Of a stretch of 64,000 nt of DNA, positions 44,641 through 56,090 are shown piece by piece; the first letter of the stretch is position 1, and each line of letters starts with the position of its first letter. The translations under genes were made by a program, and so were the position numbers. The DNA comes from Aplectana chamaeleonis (lineage: Eukaryota; Nematoda; Chromadorea; Rhabditida; Cosmocercidae). Under the pieces are notes generated by a model that was not told the DNA's origin, made no database searches, and saw only the letters and a list, made by a program, of their open reading frames with translations. The stretch spans positions 2,666,001-2,730,000 of the forward strand of contig JAPDOI010000039.1 in the NCBI GenBank assembly GCA_029168955.1, in the 5' to 3' direction.

Positions 44641-44776
44641 TTCATTCGGATGGATATCCGAAAATGAGTGAGTCAGACCCAATGTATAGTCCACACCTCG
44701 TGCCGAACCCTGGTGGCAACTTCGGGCTATTTTAGGGCTCTTCCTGTCTAGCCTTCACGGGTTCCTTCAACGTTAA

Positions 44777-45716
44777 AGGCAGCATACACGCTCGTAAACG
44801 TGGTTGGGATAACAATGTGAATCGAACCGTATGGCTTACAACAAAACGCCTACGTATTTTGAAGCGTCAAAAACACCCCACAGTGCCGTTACAGGAGCAG
44901 CAAGTTTGGCCCCGCCCGTATTTTCACGCCCCCTGTATTTGCCCTTTTCCTCCAATGCAGGGTTGCTGGGTCATCTTCGCCGTCACTGACGAATGTGGTT
45001 CACTTGCTAGGCAATCTACCAACAGTACCAACGGTGAAGATGACTTAGCAACCTTATAGGCACAGTCCAAGCTCAAGGGCAAAATCCGAGATTCCTACAT
45101 AATTTTTAAGTGGACCCACCCTATATAACACCTGCCAAGTGCGAACTCTCATTTCCTCCAGATAAGCGAGATATAGGAGGAAGCCACCCTGATGCGCCCA
45201 CATCGGGAAGCCACTTTGGCACGCCCCTTTACGATCTTTCGAGCTCAACAGCGGCGAGATGAGCGATGGTTTCCGATCATTCGCCCCGTTCTTCCCTTCA
45301 TTTTCAACTTCTCTCTTCATTCAAATCGGCTCGCATACATCGGTTGCAAATGAAGGAAGTTACAAGCCTCGGACAACTCGGTCACCATGCTTTCATAGCT
45401 CCTTTTTTGAGGAGCCGTGACTCCGTTCCTACGGGGTCTCGTAAAATTCTAGAGGCATCATTGGAATCAGCGTGGGACTGTTTTTAAGATAGGCAGAAAA
45501 ACAGAAAAACGATTCTGAGGTTGCACTGTGCCTTTATGTTGCAGGGAAAGCACAAATACAGGGGGCGTGGAAATACGGGCGGGGCCAAACTTGCTACTCC
45601 TGTAACGGCATTGTGGGTCGTATTTACGCTTCAGAATGCGTAGGCGTTATGTTGTAAGCCGTACGGTTCGATTAACATTGTTATCCCAACCACGTTTACG
45701 AGCGTATATGCTGCCT
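44777..45716. mobile_element. Palindromic D-type TTAA element split by a family C insertion
   Basis: The ends AGGCAGCATACACGCTCG and CGAGCGTATATGCTGCCT are inverted. The arms pair along almost their whole length (GTGGTTGGGATAACAATG, CACGCCCCCTGTATTTG, GGTTGCTGGGTCATCTTC). Left flank is TTAA (44773-44776) and right flank is TTGA (45717-45720), probably one mutated. Without the insertion it would be about 460 bp. Confidence 0.82.
45058..45533 (+). mobile_element. Family C element with TTAT target duplication
   Basis: The 476-bp insertion has AGGCACAGTCCAAGCTC and GTTGCACTGTGCCT ends. TTAT is present on both sides (45054-45057 and 45534-45537). This copy defines the family boundaries because the duplication is not the usual palindromic TTAA. 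Confidence 0.88.
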
Positions 45717-45720
45717 TTGA

Positions 45721-47284
45721 CGTTATAGTGCGCCCTCCACTACCCATTCCAATTAAAAACTGAAAAACATTTTTTTTTATCGCGAACACTGTCTTTAAAG
45801 TAGTCAGCAGCCTATAGAAGTGCTCAGAAACAAATTTAGAAGCAAAATAAAAGATGAAAAAACAGGCACCTATGAAAATCCCACTAATTGGGGGCGGGCG
45901 GACACGAAGCAATAACATATCGCGGACCCTACCTTTAACAGTAATCGCACCATTAGGCACAAATCATACCTTGTAAAGAACTAAATAAGCTGCGCTGTTC
46001 CACGGAGCTGAATTTCGTCGATTTTTTTCCGATTTTTAGAAAACAGAAAACAGAAGGGCGAAAACGGCCAGAGAACAGAAATTTCCGTCAACCCCTGATT
46101 GTGTCGCTTCGCTTGTTGCCGAAAGTATGAACCCGGTCTTAGTCAGCGTTAAAGACCAGTGGCAAAAATGAGGCACTGAGCTCATGAGGTGGGGTCAGCA
46201 CGAGAACTCCTTTCTCAGACAACGACAAAATTGATCACGGTAATGCCTTTCGTATCGCAGCCTACAGCAGTGGCCTAAAAAATAGAGAAGACCGAACATC
46301 ACGTTTGCGTTCAGCACCTGAAAGCACCCCATGCACGAATTTCAAGCTAAGGGACATCTTATAACTTTGGGATCCACCTCCCATCGCTCAACACCCTAAA
46401 TATCTATATATCGTCCATCTCTGGAGGGGGGATGCCACGACTCTGCTATAATGGCTTCATCATAGAAGTCGCGCAGTTGCTTTTGAGAAAACACTATGGT
46501 AGAAATGAAGAAATAGCAGCTTCGCTTTCAGGGTATCGAGGTAATATGTAGCTGCAACGCGGCTTCTTAGAGATTAGATAAAAATCATACCTATAGCATT
46601 GGCATGCTTGAAAGGTACTTCATTCCTGAGATGGTCTTAGGTCGGCGTATCACTCTTTCTTATCACAAATGCTCTCGCTGTAACCAGGCTTGGTGATAAT
46701 AACAAATGATAGGATAGCCAAACCCTTTTCGAAAACGTTCATGCATACAACTCAAGAATTACGATCAGTGTTCCCTTTCAACGGCATGGTGGAATCATGT
46801 GCGTTTGTCGATGACCTTGAAATTTTGAGTTGGTAGAGGTACTGTCAACCGAGAATCTTGTTGAGAATGGTGGGTGAAGTTTGAAATTGTCGATGGTATG
46901 GTGCGTGCCACTATGACCATTCATACAATATCACGGGGTATTTTGTGTGAAATAGGGCATCCACATGAATTTCGAGATAACCAGTCCTTTGCGGCACTGG
47001 CTACTCGAAAAAAAAACTTCTGTCAACGGGGATTTTTTCCTGATGTCTTCTCAGACAAGTTTGAGAGCACACAACACTTACACCCGAAGCTTTAGATGGC
47101 CTCCACATAGTCCTCAGAGCCCGTAGTAAGCCCTCTTTCCGCACTGAGATGACAAGACGGGTGCGCGCTGAGGTGCCTTATCGGCCCCGTGCAGTCGGCT
47201 GATACAGTGATCAGCTATCAATGGCAGATGAGAGGTGGGTAAAGCCACTTTTCACAAAGAGTGAACATGAGAGCAGTGCTTGCG
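45721..47284. other. Intergenic with a G-family fragment
   Basis: 45778-45955 contains a decayed family G piece (ATCGCGAACACTGTCTTTAA, GAAGCAAAATAAAAG, GGGGGCGGGCGGACAC). No gene is recognised elsewhere. Confidence 0.5.
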
Positions 47285-47356
47285 CAACGCATGGCGTAGT
47301 GGTTACCGACGAGGGATTGGGCGCGCGTAGTTTAGGTTCGATTCCCGTCAAGTCGG
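47285..47356 (+). tRNA. tRNA-like sequence (pseudogene or SINE head)
   Basis: A good box A (TGGCGTAGTGG, 47292-47302) and a perfect box B (GGTTCGATTCC, 47335-47345) are spaced as in a tRNA. The acceptor strands (CAACGCA and CAAGTCG) do not pair and the T stem is only partly paired. This is therefore a decayed tRNA or a tRNA-derived SINE promoter, not a working tRNA gene. Confidence 0.55.
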
Positions 47357-47803
47357 AATTTTTTGCAAATGAACTGTGATGCAAGCCTTTCACGAAGGAG
47401 TGTACGACTGTGCAATATATGGGTTATGTGGAGCGGAGGACAGAGAACGACAGGTGGAAATTTATACCTTCGCCACGGGAATATTTTCGCATAATTTAAG
47501 ATGCTAATAGTTTAGTTTACTACCGAGTGCGAAACGGTGCAGGTATAGTGTGACTTATTTAAGTTTTGTCCAATCACGTAATTTGGGCAGTTTAGATTAC
47601 GAAGAGCATATCATTACCTGGGAAAAATAAGTTTTGCCAACCAGTGGAATATTAAGACCCCATATGGCGAGCAAGCCGCGACAACAGCCCTGCTGAGCAA
47701 AATACAACAGTTACAAGACAATAAGCCATAAATACATACTATTAATTTTTGACATTCAATTGCATATCTGACAAAGGATGGCGTATGAACTTAGACTGGG
47801 TCT

Positions 47804-48204
47804 TCAAAAATCAATTCTATGCACGTTGAGTATTGCCGTTTTATCTCTTGCGTCGTCTTCCTGCAGTATCAAGAGAAGTTCTTTGCACGAGAAGTTCTTT
47901 CGATAATTATTTGAAAGGTTTCGGTAGCCATGGTTGCGTTGTTTCTGGGATAGTGGGATGAACTCTGGGTAAATTGATTCGCTCTGAACTTTCAATTTGT
48001 GTGTTAGACCTTTTCTGTTCAAAAAACCGAATCATGGTAGTATGAAGACCCTTGTTCAGAAATAAGGTTCAGGCTAGACCTAATTTCGTAACATCCTAAA
48101 TTTCTTCTTGAAAATGTCCAACGATCGCACATTTTTGAACTGTGGCGGAAATCATAGTGAGTGAAAGCATCTTTGGTTTCAGACTTAGAGGCAAAGTTCT
48201 CCAT
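47804..48204 (-). other. Two abutting minus-strand frames joined at a T-run, unrecognised
   Basis: Frames of 61 and 72 codons overlap by 4 bp at a T6 run (about 48021-48026 on the plus strand, A6). A single-base slip would make one frame of about 130 codons. Composition is protein-like (charged, Ser/Arg-rich) but no domain is recognised. It could be a gene remnant or chance. Confidence 0.25.
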
Positions 48205-49812
48205 AAAAACCGTATTCTAGTTATCGAATTTTTCAATAAATTCTGAATAAATCATGAGTACTGTTGGATGATATCATTGTTGGCTAAATATTCAAATGTC
48301 GTGCTTCAAAATTGGTCAAAAATTTGAAAAGCAGAATATTTCGACGCCCTCACAGCACCACAAATAGTTTTGCTTCAGTAAATGGAGTTAACGGTAAAAA
48401 TTCCACGACTTCCATCTCACAAAACAAAAACAACCCAACTGTTTACCGTAAAAACAATAAGAATAAAAAAACAAAAGAATTCTCCGCAAATCAAGTACAA
48501 TCCCACACATGGCTACAAAAAAAACTGGGAATAATTATAAGAACAACTTCTTATGCTATAAACCTCACCTTAGTACTAAGGGAAAGAATTATTAGACGGA
48601 TACTGAGGAAAATCCGGCTGCCATCAGCTGTTTTGCTCCCTCAGAACATCCACCCACTCAGCATGAATTGATTTCGGCCTACTGTTCCATGATGTGGAGC
48701 GCGAAGTTGCGGACTGTGACGGCCGTCATGCGAGGACGCTGCGAGCACGTAGCTATATGCTTGTACGTGTCGCAACTCGCAGCTCGCAGAACTCTAGAAC
48801 CTTACTGTACGAATATGTGGAACGCAAACCTGCGGAGTGCGATGACCGTCATGCGAGAATCGTAAGTTGCAGGGGAGGGGGCAGCTTACGATGTTCAAAT
48901 GACTGCTGCGCTGCGTCGTCGCGGAACATGTGCTATTTCTTCTTGCCCCAATGGCTGCCACCAGGCGCGGAGGTGATCCTCTTCGCACCCCAATAACGTC
49001 GAACCAGCGGGGGTGGCCACCATTTCCGCCCGCAGGGAAGACCTGCCTTCGCTAACCATGCGAGGGTGTAATTGCCCCGTCCATGCCTCCCTGCGTAAGT
49101 TGGTCGCGTGCAGGCAGCTCACCTCAGCGCACTGGGGGTTTACTACGGGCCCAGACTTCAGATTCGCTGGACGTCGCGTAATTACTCACCTAACCTTTTA
49201 TTGGAATGTTTATAGCATATCTCCCTCATTTAGAGCCGTTCGAAGTAGGAATTATCAGGCTTTCCAAGTCAAAATCCCTTTATCCCTTTTCTGTTTGCCA
49301 TAACCGATCACTTCGCAGCTTGCTCCGCCCGGACTCATATTGGCGAGAGCGGCTTTATGTATCTGTAAAATCGTCCTAAATGTCGAAACGAGATACAATG
49401 CGCCCAACAGTTGATCAATGCCACATGCAAAAAAAAAGATATTGAATGCTTCCAACATCACATTTGTACATGTGTTTTTCGGAATTGACTTTCTGCGCAT
49501 CTTACCACCATTCAGTTGTTTGATGGTTTAAAACTGTTGGGATTCGTGTTTTACGCAGAACATGATACTGAAGCCTTAAATTCAATCCCAGAGAGATTTT
49601 GTCGGAATTCCTTGTTGTTGATTCACCACCGGCTTCGTTGAAGATCGTTTGCATCAGGTTGCAAAATTTCAGTCTCTTTCGGTAGTTATCTACTGTTTAC
49701 TGTTCAAAACGAACAGGAACTAGAAATTCAGTTTAATACCATGCTTATCATTGTTTACTCATGACTCTGGTAGTATAAAAAACGCTTATACATAATTCGC
49801 GAAACTTTCACC
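48205..49812. other. Intergenic; no gene recognised
   Basis: The basic, Asn/Lys-rich 119-codon ORF at 48312-48671 reflects A-rich DNA. Directly repeated phrases around GTGGARCGCRAASYTGCGGA at 48697 and 48815 indicate a local duplication of about 120 bp. Confidence 0.45.
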
Positions 49813-49816
49813 TTAA

Positions 49817-50299
49817 AGGCAGTGTTAACGATGGAAATCCCTTCTCTTTTTTTTGCCTATCTTGAAAACGGTCCCATCCCGATTTCAATGATGTATTGAA
49901 TCGCAGAAAACCTTCTGGGAACGAAGATACGGTCCCTCAAAAATTGAGATAGGGAAGCATGGTGGACGAGTTGTCCGAGGCTTGTAACTTCCGTTTTTCG
50001 CAGCCAATGTATGCGAGCCGACCTGTGTAAAGAGAGAGGTTGAGAATGAAGGGAAGAACGGGGCTTCTGGTCGGAAACCATCGCTCATCTCACGATCTCG
50101 AGTGTTCTATTGCGCACGTCGAGGGGCGGAAAGGGGCTGGACTTGCGCAAAACGGCGGGGTTTGCTCACGTTTCTAACCGTTTTGCGGCTCTTGGGTAGC
50201 TTTTCGTCCCGTTTCTTCAACGCTGTTCTGTTTCTGAGAGCCACGAGAAGCGTTTGTCATGGAGAATTCGAGATTGAAGTTTATCATGAACAGTGAAAT
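49817..50299 (-). mobile_element. TTAA-bounded miniature element, family A, diverged
   Basis: The left end AGGCAGTGTTAACGATGG follows TTAA (49813-49816). The right end ATCATGAACAGTGAAA precedes TTAA (50300-50303). The length of 483 bp matches the family, and the interior R block (GGTGGACGAGTTGTCCGAGG) is clear. Confidence 0.78.
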
Positions 50300-50324
50300 T
50301 AACTAAGATGGGAGTGCACCAAAA

Positions 50325-51130
50325 GGGCCTTCCAGAGTGGCGTCGCAGAAAAATTCGCTGTCGCGGCGACGTGGAGAGAGATGGGGGGTGCTGCGCAGCG
50401 CAAACCGTGCCGCGCGACGGGACTTAACGTTGCGCTTTCAGAGTGGGAGTGACGACGCGAGCTGGGAGCGACGTTCTGCGACGTTTTGCGACGTTTTGCG
50501 AGGGAAATGGTCTCGACCATTTTTGTCGTTGTCGTTATTTGTCGCTGTAGTTTCTTCATATTAGCCAGTGTTCCTTCGTTACTATCTCGTATTAGTTAGT
50601 GTCCCTTCGTTACTATCTGCCCATTAACTCTCTGTAGAATCATTTTTTTGCCTATTTCACTAGATGTTTGCCATCCAGGATAAATTTCGTCATGGTATTT
50701 AATTATTTATCCACGATTTATCTCGTCATGCCACTTGATTTGTCATCCAAGATTTATTTCGTCATAGTATTCGATTGGTCATCCAGGATTTATCTCGCCA
50801 TGGCGTTTAATAATTTTTTGTTGTCCACGCTATTATTGTCATGCAAATCTTTTCAGTTGAAGGTGATTCTACTGGTGGTACTCTCCTGGTATATTATTCG
50901 AAATCACTCGTTTTTGTTGATCAATTCCGGAATTTCTGAGATTGCAGAGCGCGCGAGGGATGGCACGTCAATATTTTTATTCCCTCTAATCGAACTTAAA
51001 GGGCAGCGAAGAAATATAAGACGTTGAGAAAGAAATATGACGCGGCGGCAGTCGATAGGCCACCCCTTTTTTCACTCCCTCTGAGGAGCGATGCCGCGAA
51101 TTTCGCAGCGACGCCACTCTGAAAGGCCCT
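50325..51130. mobile_element. GTGGCGTCGC-family TIR element, copy 2
   Basis: The ends AGGGCCTTCCAGAGTGGCG and CGCCACTCTGAAAGGCCCT are inverted over about 35 bp. Length is 806 bp. It shares CTGCGCAGCGCAAAC and the CCATTAACTC block with 43736-44180 and has an extra central segment that includes a tandem array. No transposase. Confidence 0.78.
50670..50815 (+). repeat. Imperfect tandem repeat, about four units of 36-38 bp
   Basis: Units share ATCCAGGATTTATCTCGTCATGG-like text (for example ATCCAAGATTTATTTCGTC). It lies inside the TIR element 50325-51130, and the 119-codon ORF across it is a product of the repeat. Confidence 0.7.
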
Positions 51131-51594
51131 ATAAAAGTCACATATCAATGCCATGTTTCCAGCATGCAATTTCGCGCGTGCGATTTGGCCAGAAAGCGAG
51201 CGAGGTAAGGTTTTCGTGACTTCTTCGTCTTGTTTGTATAACTCGCTTCAAACTCAACCTCGAGTGAAACTATGGAGATATTCATGTTTCTGGCGTTGAG
51301 GGCAGCTTAATGGTTTAGCCTTTGTTGCGATTACGTTGACATTATAAAAGCCTCGAAGTCAGCCAAGTTGTAGTTGCGGTAAAGTGGCGGATGGGGCGTT
51401 ATAACTGACATTCGCTTGGGAGTTGCCTCGATGAAAAGTAAGATTTGCCTCCTGACATCGAGGCAACTCCCGTCAAATCAGCTTCGGCCTAGCCTCACTT
51501 CGGTGAAATTGTACCCCCAGCTGGGAAAAAAAGTGAGGCGACTCTAGAGACTGCCCGATGAAATGCCGTCTCGCCTCATTCTAGCCTCACTTTG
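51131..51594. other. Intergenic; no gene recognised
   Basis: GGGAGTTGCCTCGATG and CATCGAGGCAACTCCC (51418-51433 and 51455-51470) form a perfect 16-bp inverted pair. Confidence 0.55.
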
Positions 51595-51722
51595 GCCTCA
51601 CATTCTTCTCACACTACGGACTCGGTGGTGAAATTGTCGCCTCACATTCTTCTCACACCACGGATTTTGCAGTGAAATTGTCACCCCACATTGTTTCACA
51701 CTGCGAACTTTGTCGTGGAATC
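51595..51722 (+). repeat. 44-bp tandem repeat, three units
   Basis: GCCTCACATTCTTCTCACAC...GTGAAATTGTC recurs at 51595, 51639 and (diverged) 51683. Confidence 0.78.
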
Positions 51723-52090
51723 GTGGATTTTCCTATACCTATGCACATATCGCTTCGCATTCCTCCCACAGGAGAAAATTCGCTGTAGATCATTGTTAAT
51801 TGATCGAAACCATTACCTCAAATAATAAACAGCGGGAAAGAGACTACGAAAACATCAAAGGACATCAGAAAAACTTCGAAACTATAATAATCGTTCGTCT
51901 TCAACTAAGCGGTGAGAGAATACCACATCCTTCCTTGGTATTTGGAGCACAAATGACCACACTCAACATCAGAATAAGGAAAAGTCACTCAGCAATGGTT
52001 TGCAGGATCATGGCAGCGCTAAAACAGTTCGCTAAAATGAAGAGAGATAACAATTCCTCGAAAAACCATGATCTTCTCAGAAAAGGAGTT
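51723..52090. other. Unrecognised ORF region
   Basis: The 125-codon plus-strand ORF at 51800-52177 is basic and has no domain I recognise. Its 3' end runs into the hairpin at 52091, which argues against conservation as a protein. Confidence 0.35.
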
Positions 52091-52236
52091 ATCGTCCATC
52101 ACTGGATGAGGGATCGCCGCGACGCTGCTTGGCGGGAAAAATTGCGCGCGGGAAAACGGAGAGAGAGTGGCTATTGATCGCCCAATTTTTCCCGCCTAGC
52201 AGCGTCGCGGCGATCCCTCATCCAGTGATGGACGAT
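52091..52236. repeat. 146-bp near-perfect hairpin
   Basis: Arms of 54 bp (52091-52144 and 52183-52236) differ at one position. The loop is 38 bases. The stem includes CATCACTGGATGAGGGATCG and its complement. Confidence 0.9.
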
Positions 52237-54480
52237 ATACGCAAAGACGTTCACACCACCAGTATGAAGGATTTAAAGTCAAAAAACCGGTGTCGAGAAA
52301 ACCGTATGAAAATATGCAGCTATAGCAAGGAAGAATAACAACTGGAACCGGAAATCCTGATTGCAACCTAGTACGTGCTGGTGGACAAGCAGGTGGAAAA
52401 ATACTGAGAGTTCTGCGGGATTTTTCGGGAGAAACACGGTTTTTCTCAACTCTCGACAACCTCTCCAAAAACTTCAGAAAAACTTTTCGATTTTCAACCT
52501 ATTCTCGACAAGATAGTCTGGCTACTCTCGAGATAGTGTGGCTACTAGTTTTACCTGAGAACATGATTACTTCTTGTGATAGTGAGTTGGTTTGCAGAAG
52601 TGAGTTTCTCAATCTGGGGCAGATTTTACAAAAAAAAGCGGAGCAACATTATTAGGTGCGCTATTTGGAGTTTTTCTGGTGATTTTCTTAGAGTATCTTT
52701 TCACCTAAGCATGAATCATTTATAATAATCCTAGATTTTCCATAGAAAAGTTTAAAGGCCACGCTATCGGACGCTGCTCTCAACAGAGATAACATAGGAA
52801 CTGACAAGGGAAGGTCTTCAAGAAAGTGGCCATTCAGAACGAAATGCAACTTTTTAGGATCACATTTTGAAGAAAAACCACAAATAAATGAATCACACGC
52901 CGCGATGCGCCTGTGAGTCAAACGCTAAAAACGTTTATAACTCCGTTTAGAGAAACGGAGCGCAGCTACAAGAGAAGGTCAAGATCAATTTTTCTGCAAA
53001 AATTACTCTTAAGAGTTGCATTTTATTCGGAAAAGTCACACTCCAAATGACCTTCCCTCGCGAGATGCATAAACACAAAAAGCAAACAAATTGCCGTGCA
53101 GTCCAAACAAAAAACGAGAGTTGCCATTCAAAAAAAGAGCTCGTCATCTCTCCTTCGTTGAGTCGTCCCCAACTTCTTCTGAATTGGTGGTCTCACTGCA
53201 TGTAGATCATCTTCCTCTTCTGAAATGGCATATGCGTCGAGAATTTGCAAAAGTGTTGGCCTATAAGAAGTGTGCGATTAATACCTTGCGCACAGTGTGA
53301 CGCTCTTCCGACGACTGCCACTGACGGAATTCAGGTCTAAAAATTTTTAACGATTGTGAAAACTGGTACTTTGCAGAAATCCTAACTCTCAGTGCCCGGA
53401 ATCCATACCTCCATACCGGCCTCCATTCCTTCAGCCGCATGAGCTCGAGTGTTCTCGCAATATACTCCTGCGCGAAGCTACCAAAACCTAAAAAATGTAT
53501 TTGAGTTCAAACTCATATTAATCACGCCAATCACGAAAATTATCAGACGAATCGAAGACGAGAAAGGAGAATGGGAAGAAGGGAACAAGAAAACAGGGCT
53601 GAGAAAGTGCAATTGGTAAAAGGCTGAGGGTGGAAAAATTAGCGATGAGCCATATCGATCGTTTTTCATTGAGAGCGGCGTTCGAAGAGAGGTCGCGAGC
53701 TGAGGGAACTTTTTTCTGGTAGTCGCCCCATTTTTTCACCATATTTTCCCCACTTTTTTCGCCCATGGCTTCGGCGCGACGTGAGAATAAAGTAGAGCAG
53801 CCGAAAAAAGTGAGCGAAATCGGCCCCGCCCTACCAGGCGACTCCCAAGCGAATGTCAGAGTACCGTCTCTTTCTGCGTTTCCCTGTGTCTACCGTATAA
53901 AGACAGCTGGTTAATTGCGAAACTTCCATGGCTCCCAACGAAGCCCCGACAATTGCTAACCACGGAATAGCCCTGAACGACTGGATCATGAATATTCCCC
54001 TACCTCCGCTCAAAGTTGACTTTGAAGGGAGTTATTCGAAAAAGACAAGGAAGACACAAAAACCCGACCCCGCTCGCTTTCTGACCGAATCCCGCGAGCG
54101 CTAGTGTACATAGTTCATAGTTCAGTACTCCCCCCATGATGCAGGTCTTAACGCTTCGATGAAAACATACTTTTCCCTTCAAGCCTTAATAGAATCAGAT
54201 GAAGAGTAATAACAGGTAGAGCACTATGTAGGCAACGATGATTGGAAATGCTGATGATGGTAGGAAATGCCGCAATATTCTTGCACCTACCACTATGATT
54301 AACACCTTTTCGAAGGTTCATTTCAGTCTTTTTGACACTGAAAGGAGTGTTGTTGCGGAAGATCCCTTGTAAGTTCTGTTATTCTGCGAAGTCTAACAAG
54401 CGACTATGTTATCCATAGTGTGGGCCACAAAAACGATATCCCCACTCTTGTCTCTTTTGCTCTGCCGTGTTTGCCATTCT
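52237..54480. other. Intergenic; no gene recognised
   Basis: ORFs are at most 90 codons, with no domains and no copies elsewhere in the window. Confidence 0.5.
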
Positions 54481-54484
54481 TTAA

Positions 54485-54970
54485 AGGCAGTGTTCACGAT
54501 AAAAAATGTGTTTCAGTTTCCACTAGGAGTGGGTAGTGAAGGGGCACACTGTAACGATGACGTCGAAAGAACGCATGAAAACGAGCCAGGAAAAGCTCCA
54601 AAAGAGCCCGAAGCTGCCAATTCGAGCGCAAGGCAAACCCCAAAAGCGCAGCACACGCCCACCGACGTGAACAAATGAATGCTCGAGATCGTGAGATGAG
54701 CGATGATTTCCACTCATTAGTTCCGTTCTTCCCTTCATTCTCAACTTCTCTCTTTACTCAGGTCAGCTCGCTGACATCGGATGCAAAAGACGGCAGTTAC
54801 AAGCCTCGGACAACTCGTCCACCATGTTTCCTTAGCTCAGTTTTTGAGGGACCATAACTCCGTCCTTAGAAGGTCTTTTACTATTTAAGAGACATCATTG
54901 GAATCAGCACGGAGCCGTTTTCAAAATAGGCGGAAAAACAGAAAAACGATTTTCATCGTGAACACTGCCT
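54485..54970 (+). mobile_element. TTAA-bounded miniature element, family A
   Basis: The 486-bp copy is flanked by TTAA at 54481-54484 and 54971-54974, with ends AGGCAGTGTTCACGATAA and TCATCGTGAACACTGCCT. It is the first of three consecutive elements. It carries two short plus-strand frames, the first ending and the second starting in an ATGA overlap at about 54675. Confidence 0.9.
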
Positions 54971-54974
54971 TTAA

Positions 54975-55470
54975 AGGCAGCAGACACGCTCAAAAAAGTT
55001 GTTGAGATAACTACGCTATTTGGGTCGTATGGCCCCTACTAGAACGCACACGCCGTTGGAAGCGTCAAAAACGAGGCAAAACTACTAAATTTGAACAATG
55101 CAAATCGAAAAATTTCTGCAACCCCGCCCCTGAACTTCTGCAACCCCGCCTCAAAATACAAACTCGTCCAGATTGAATGTACTAATACTACCACTTCGGG
55201 TGGTTTTTGATGCTTCCAACGAGGTGAACGTTCCAGTACAGGCTGTAGGAGTATATCGGCTTCTCTATCTCAACCGTTTTGTTGCTGATATTCGCTGTTT
55301 CAACCGCGCGCCGTAAAACTCGTCCACTTTCACCTGATAACAAAATAACCGTTATTCCTCTATTTGTACACAGTTTTCGTTCGTTTTTTCGTCAGTTCCT
55401 AATACAACCAGCTCCAAACCTTCAATTTATGCCATAATATCTATACTATTTTTGAGCATGTCTGCTGCCT
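54975..55470. mobile_element. TTAA-bounded miniature element, family D
   Basis: The 496-bp copy shares TTAA with A on the left and with G on the right (55471-55474). The left 45 bp, including GTTGTTGAGATAACTAC, is nearly identical to 3954-4000. The right end is GAGCATGTCTGCTGCCT. Confidence 0.86.
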
Positions 55471-55474
55471 TTAA

Positions 55475-55917
55475 AGGCAGGGTTCGCGATAAAAACAACT
55501 TTTGAGCTTTCTTCATAACAGTGTAGATTTGGCCATCACAAATGTAAAAATGAGTGAAAAAACCCGGAAATTCGCGGGAAAAACGCTCAAAAACAAAGTA
55601 TAACGGCTAATTACCGGTGTCGGCCGGCCCCCTAATTAACGCGATTTTCAATAATGCTTGCTTATCCGGCATTTATTCTGCTGTTCAAGTAATCAGTAGC
55701 ATCCAGAAATGTTCAGAAATCACTTTAGAAGCAAAATCAAAGTTGACAAAACAGGCTTTTACCCGAATCTCGATAAATGGGGGCGGGAGGACACCAAGCC
55801 ATAACTTGCTCCTGAGCGTTTTTTCTCCAATTTTTTACTTATTTTCACTTTTGTGATGGCCAGATCTACCATTCTATGGGGATATCACAACAACCAATCT
55901 TATCTAGAACCCTGCCT
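55475..55917. mobile_element. TTAA-bounded miniature element, family G
   Basis: The 443-bp copy starts AGGCAGGGTTCGCGATAA and ends TCTAGAACCCTGCCT, with TTAA at 55918-55921. It is shared with 60407-60850 (GGCCATCACAAATG / GGCCATCAGAAAAG, and GAGTGAAAAA). Confidence 0.85.
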
Positions 55918-55921
55918 TTAA

Positions 55922-56086
55922 TACAAATTTGTTGTTTTTCCCTCTTCAGCCAAGCCGAATACAAATGGAGTCAGTCCAGGATTTGTGCATATTTCCTTTA
56001 GATTCAATTGTAAAGTGGTCAACATCGGTTCAAAGCCGACGAAAGGACTTGAACGGTGGAGTTGAAGGCCATTGTTATATCAAAAC
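55922..56086. other. Short spacer, nothing recognised
   Basis: 165 bp between two TTAA sites (55918 and 56087), with no terminal repeats. Confidence 0.5.
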
Positions 56087-56090
56087 TTAA

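Larger units (their letters stand above)
42688..44688. mobile_element. 2.0-kb element with 8-bp target duplication, carrying two nested elements
   Basis: The ends TATACATTGAATC and GACCCAATGTATA are inverted, and both are flanked by GTCCACAC (42680-42687 and 44689-44696). Both sub-ends are packed with CGGAT/ATCCG words such as CGGATATCCG. An 8-bp duplication points to hAT or P-type transposition. The TA-start termini are unusual, so the superfamily is open. The interior is occupied by insertions at 43303-43732 and 43736-44180. Confidence 0.8.

Noticed and set aside
51800..52177. 125-codon basic ORF
   Set aside because: Ends within a near-perfect hairpin and shows no recognisable motif.
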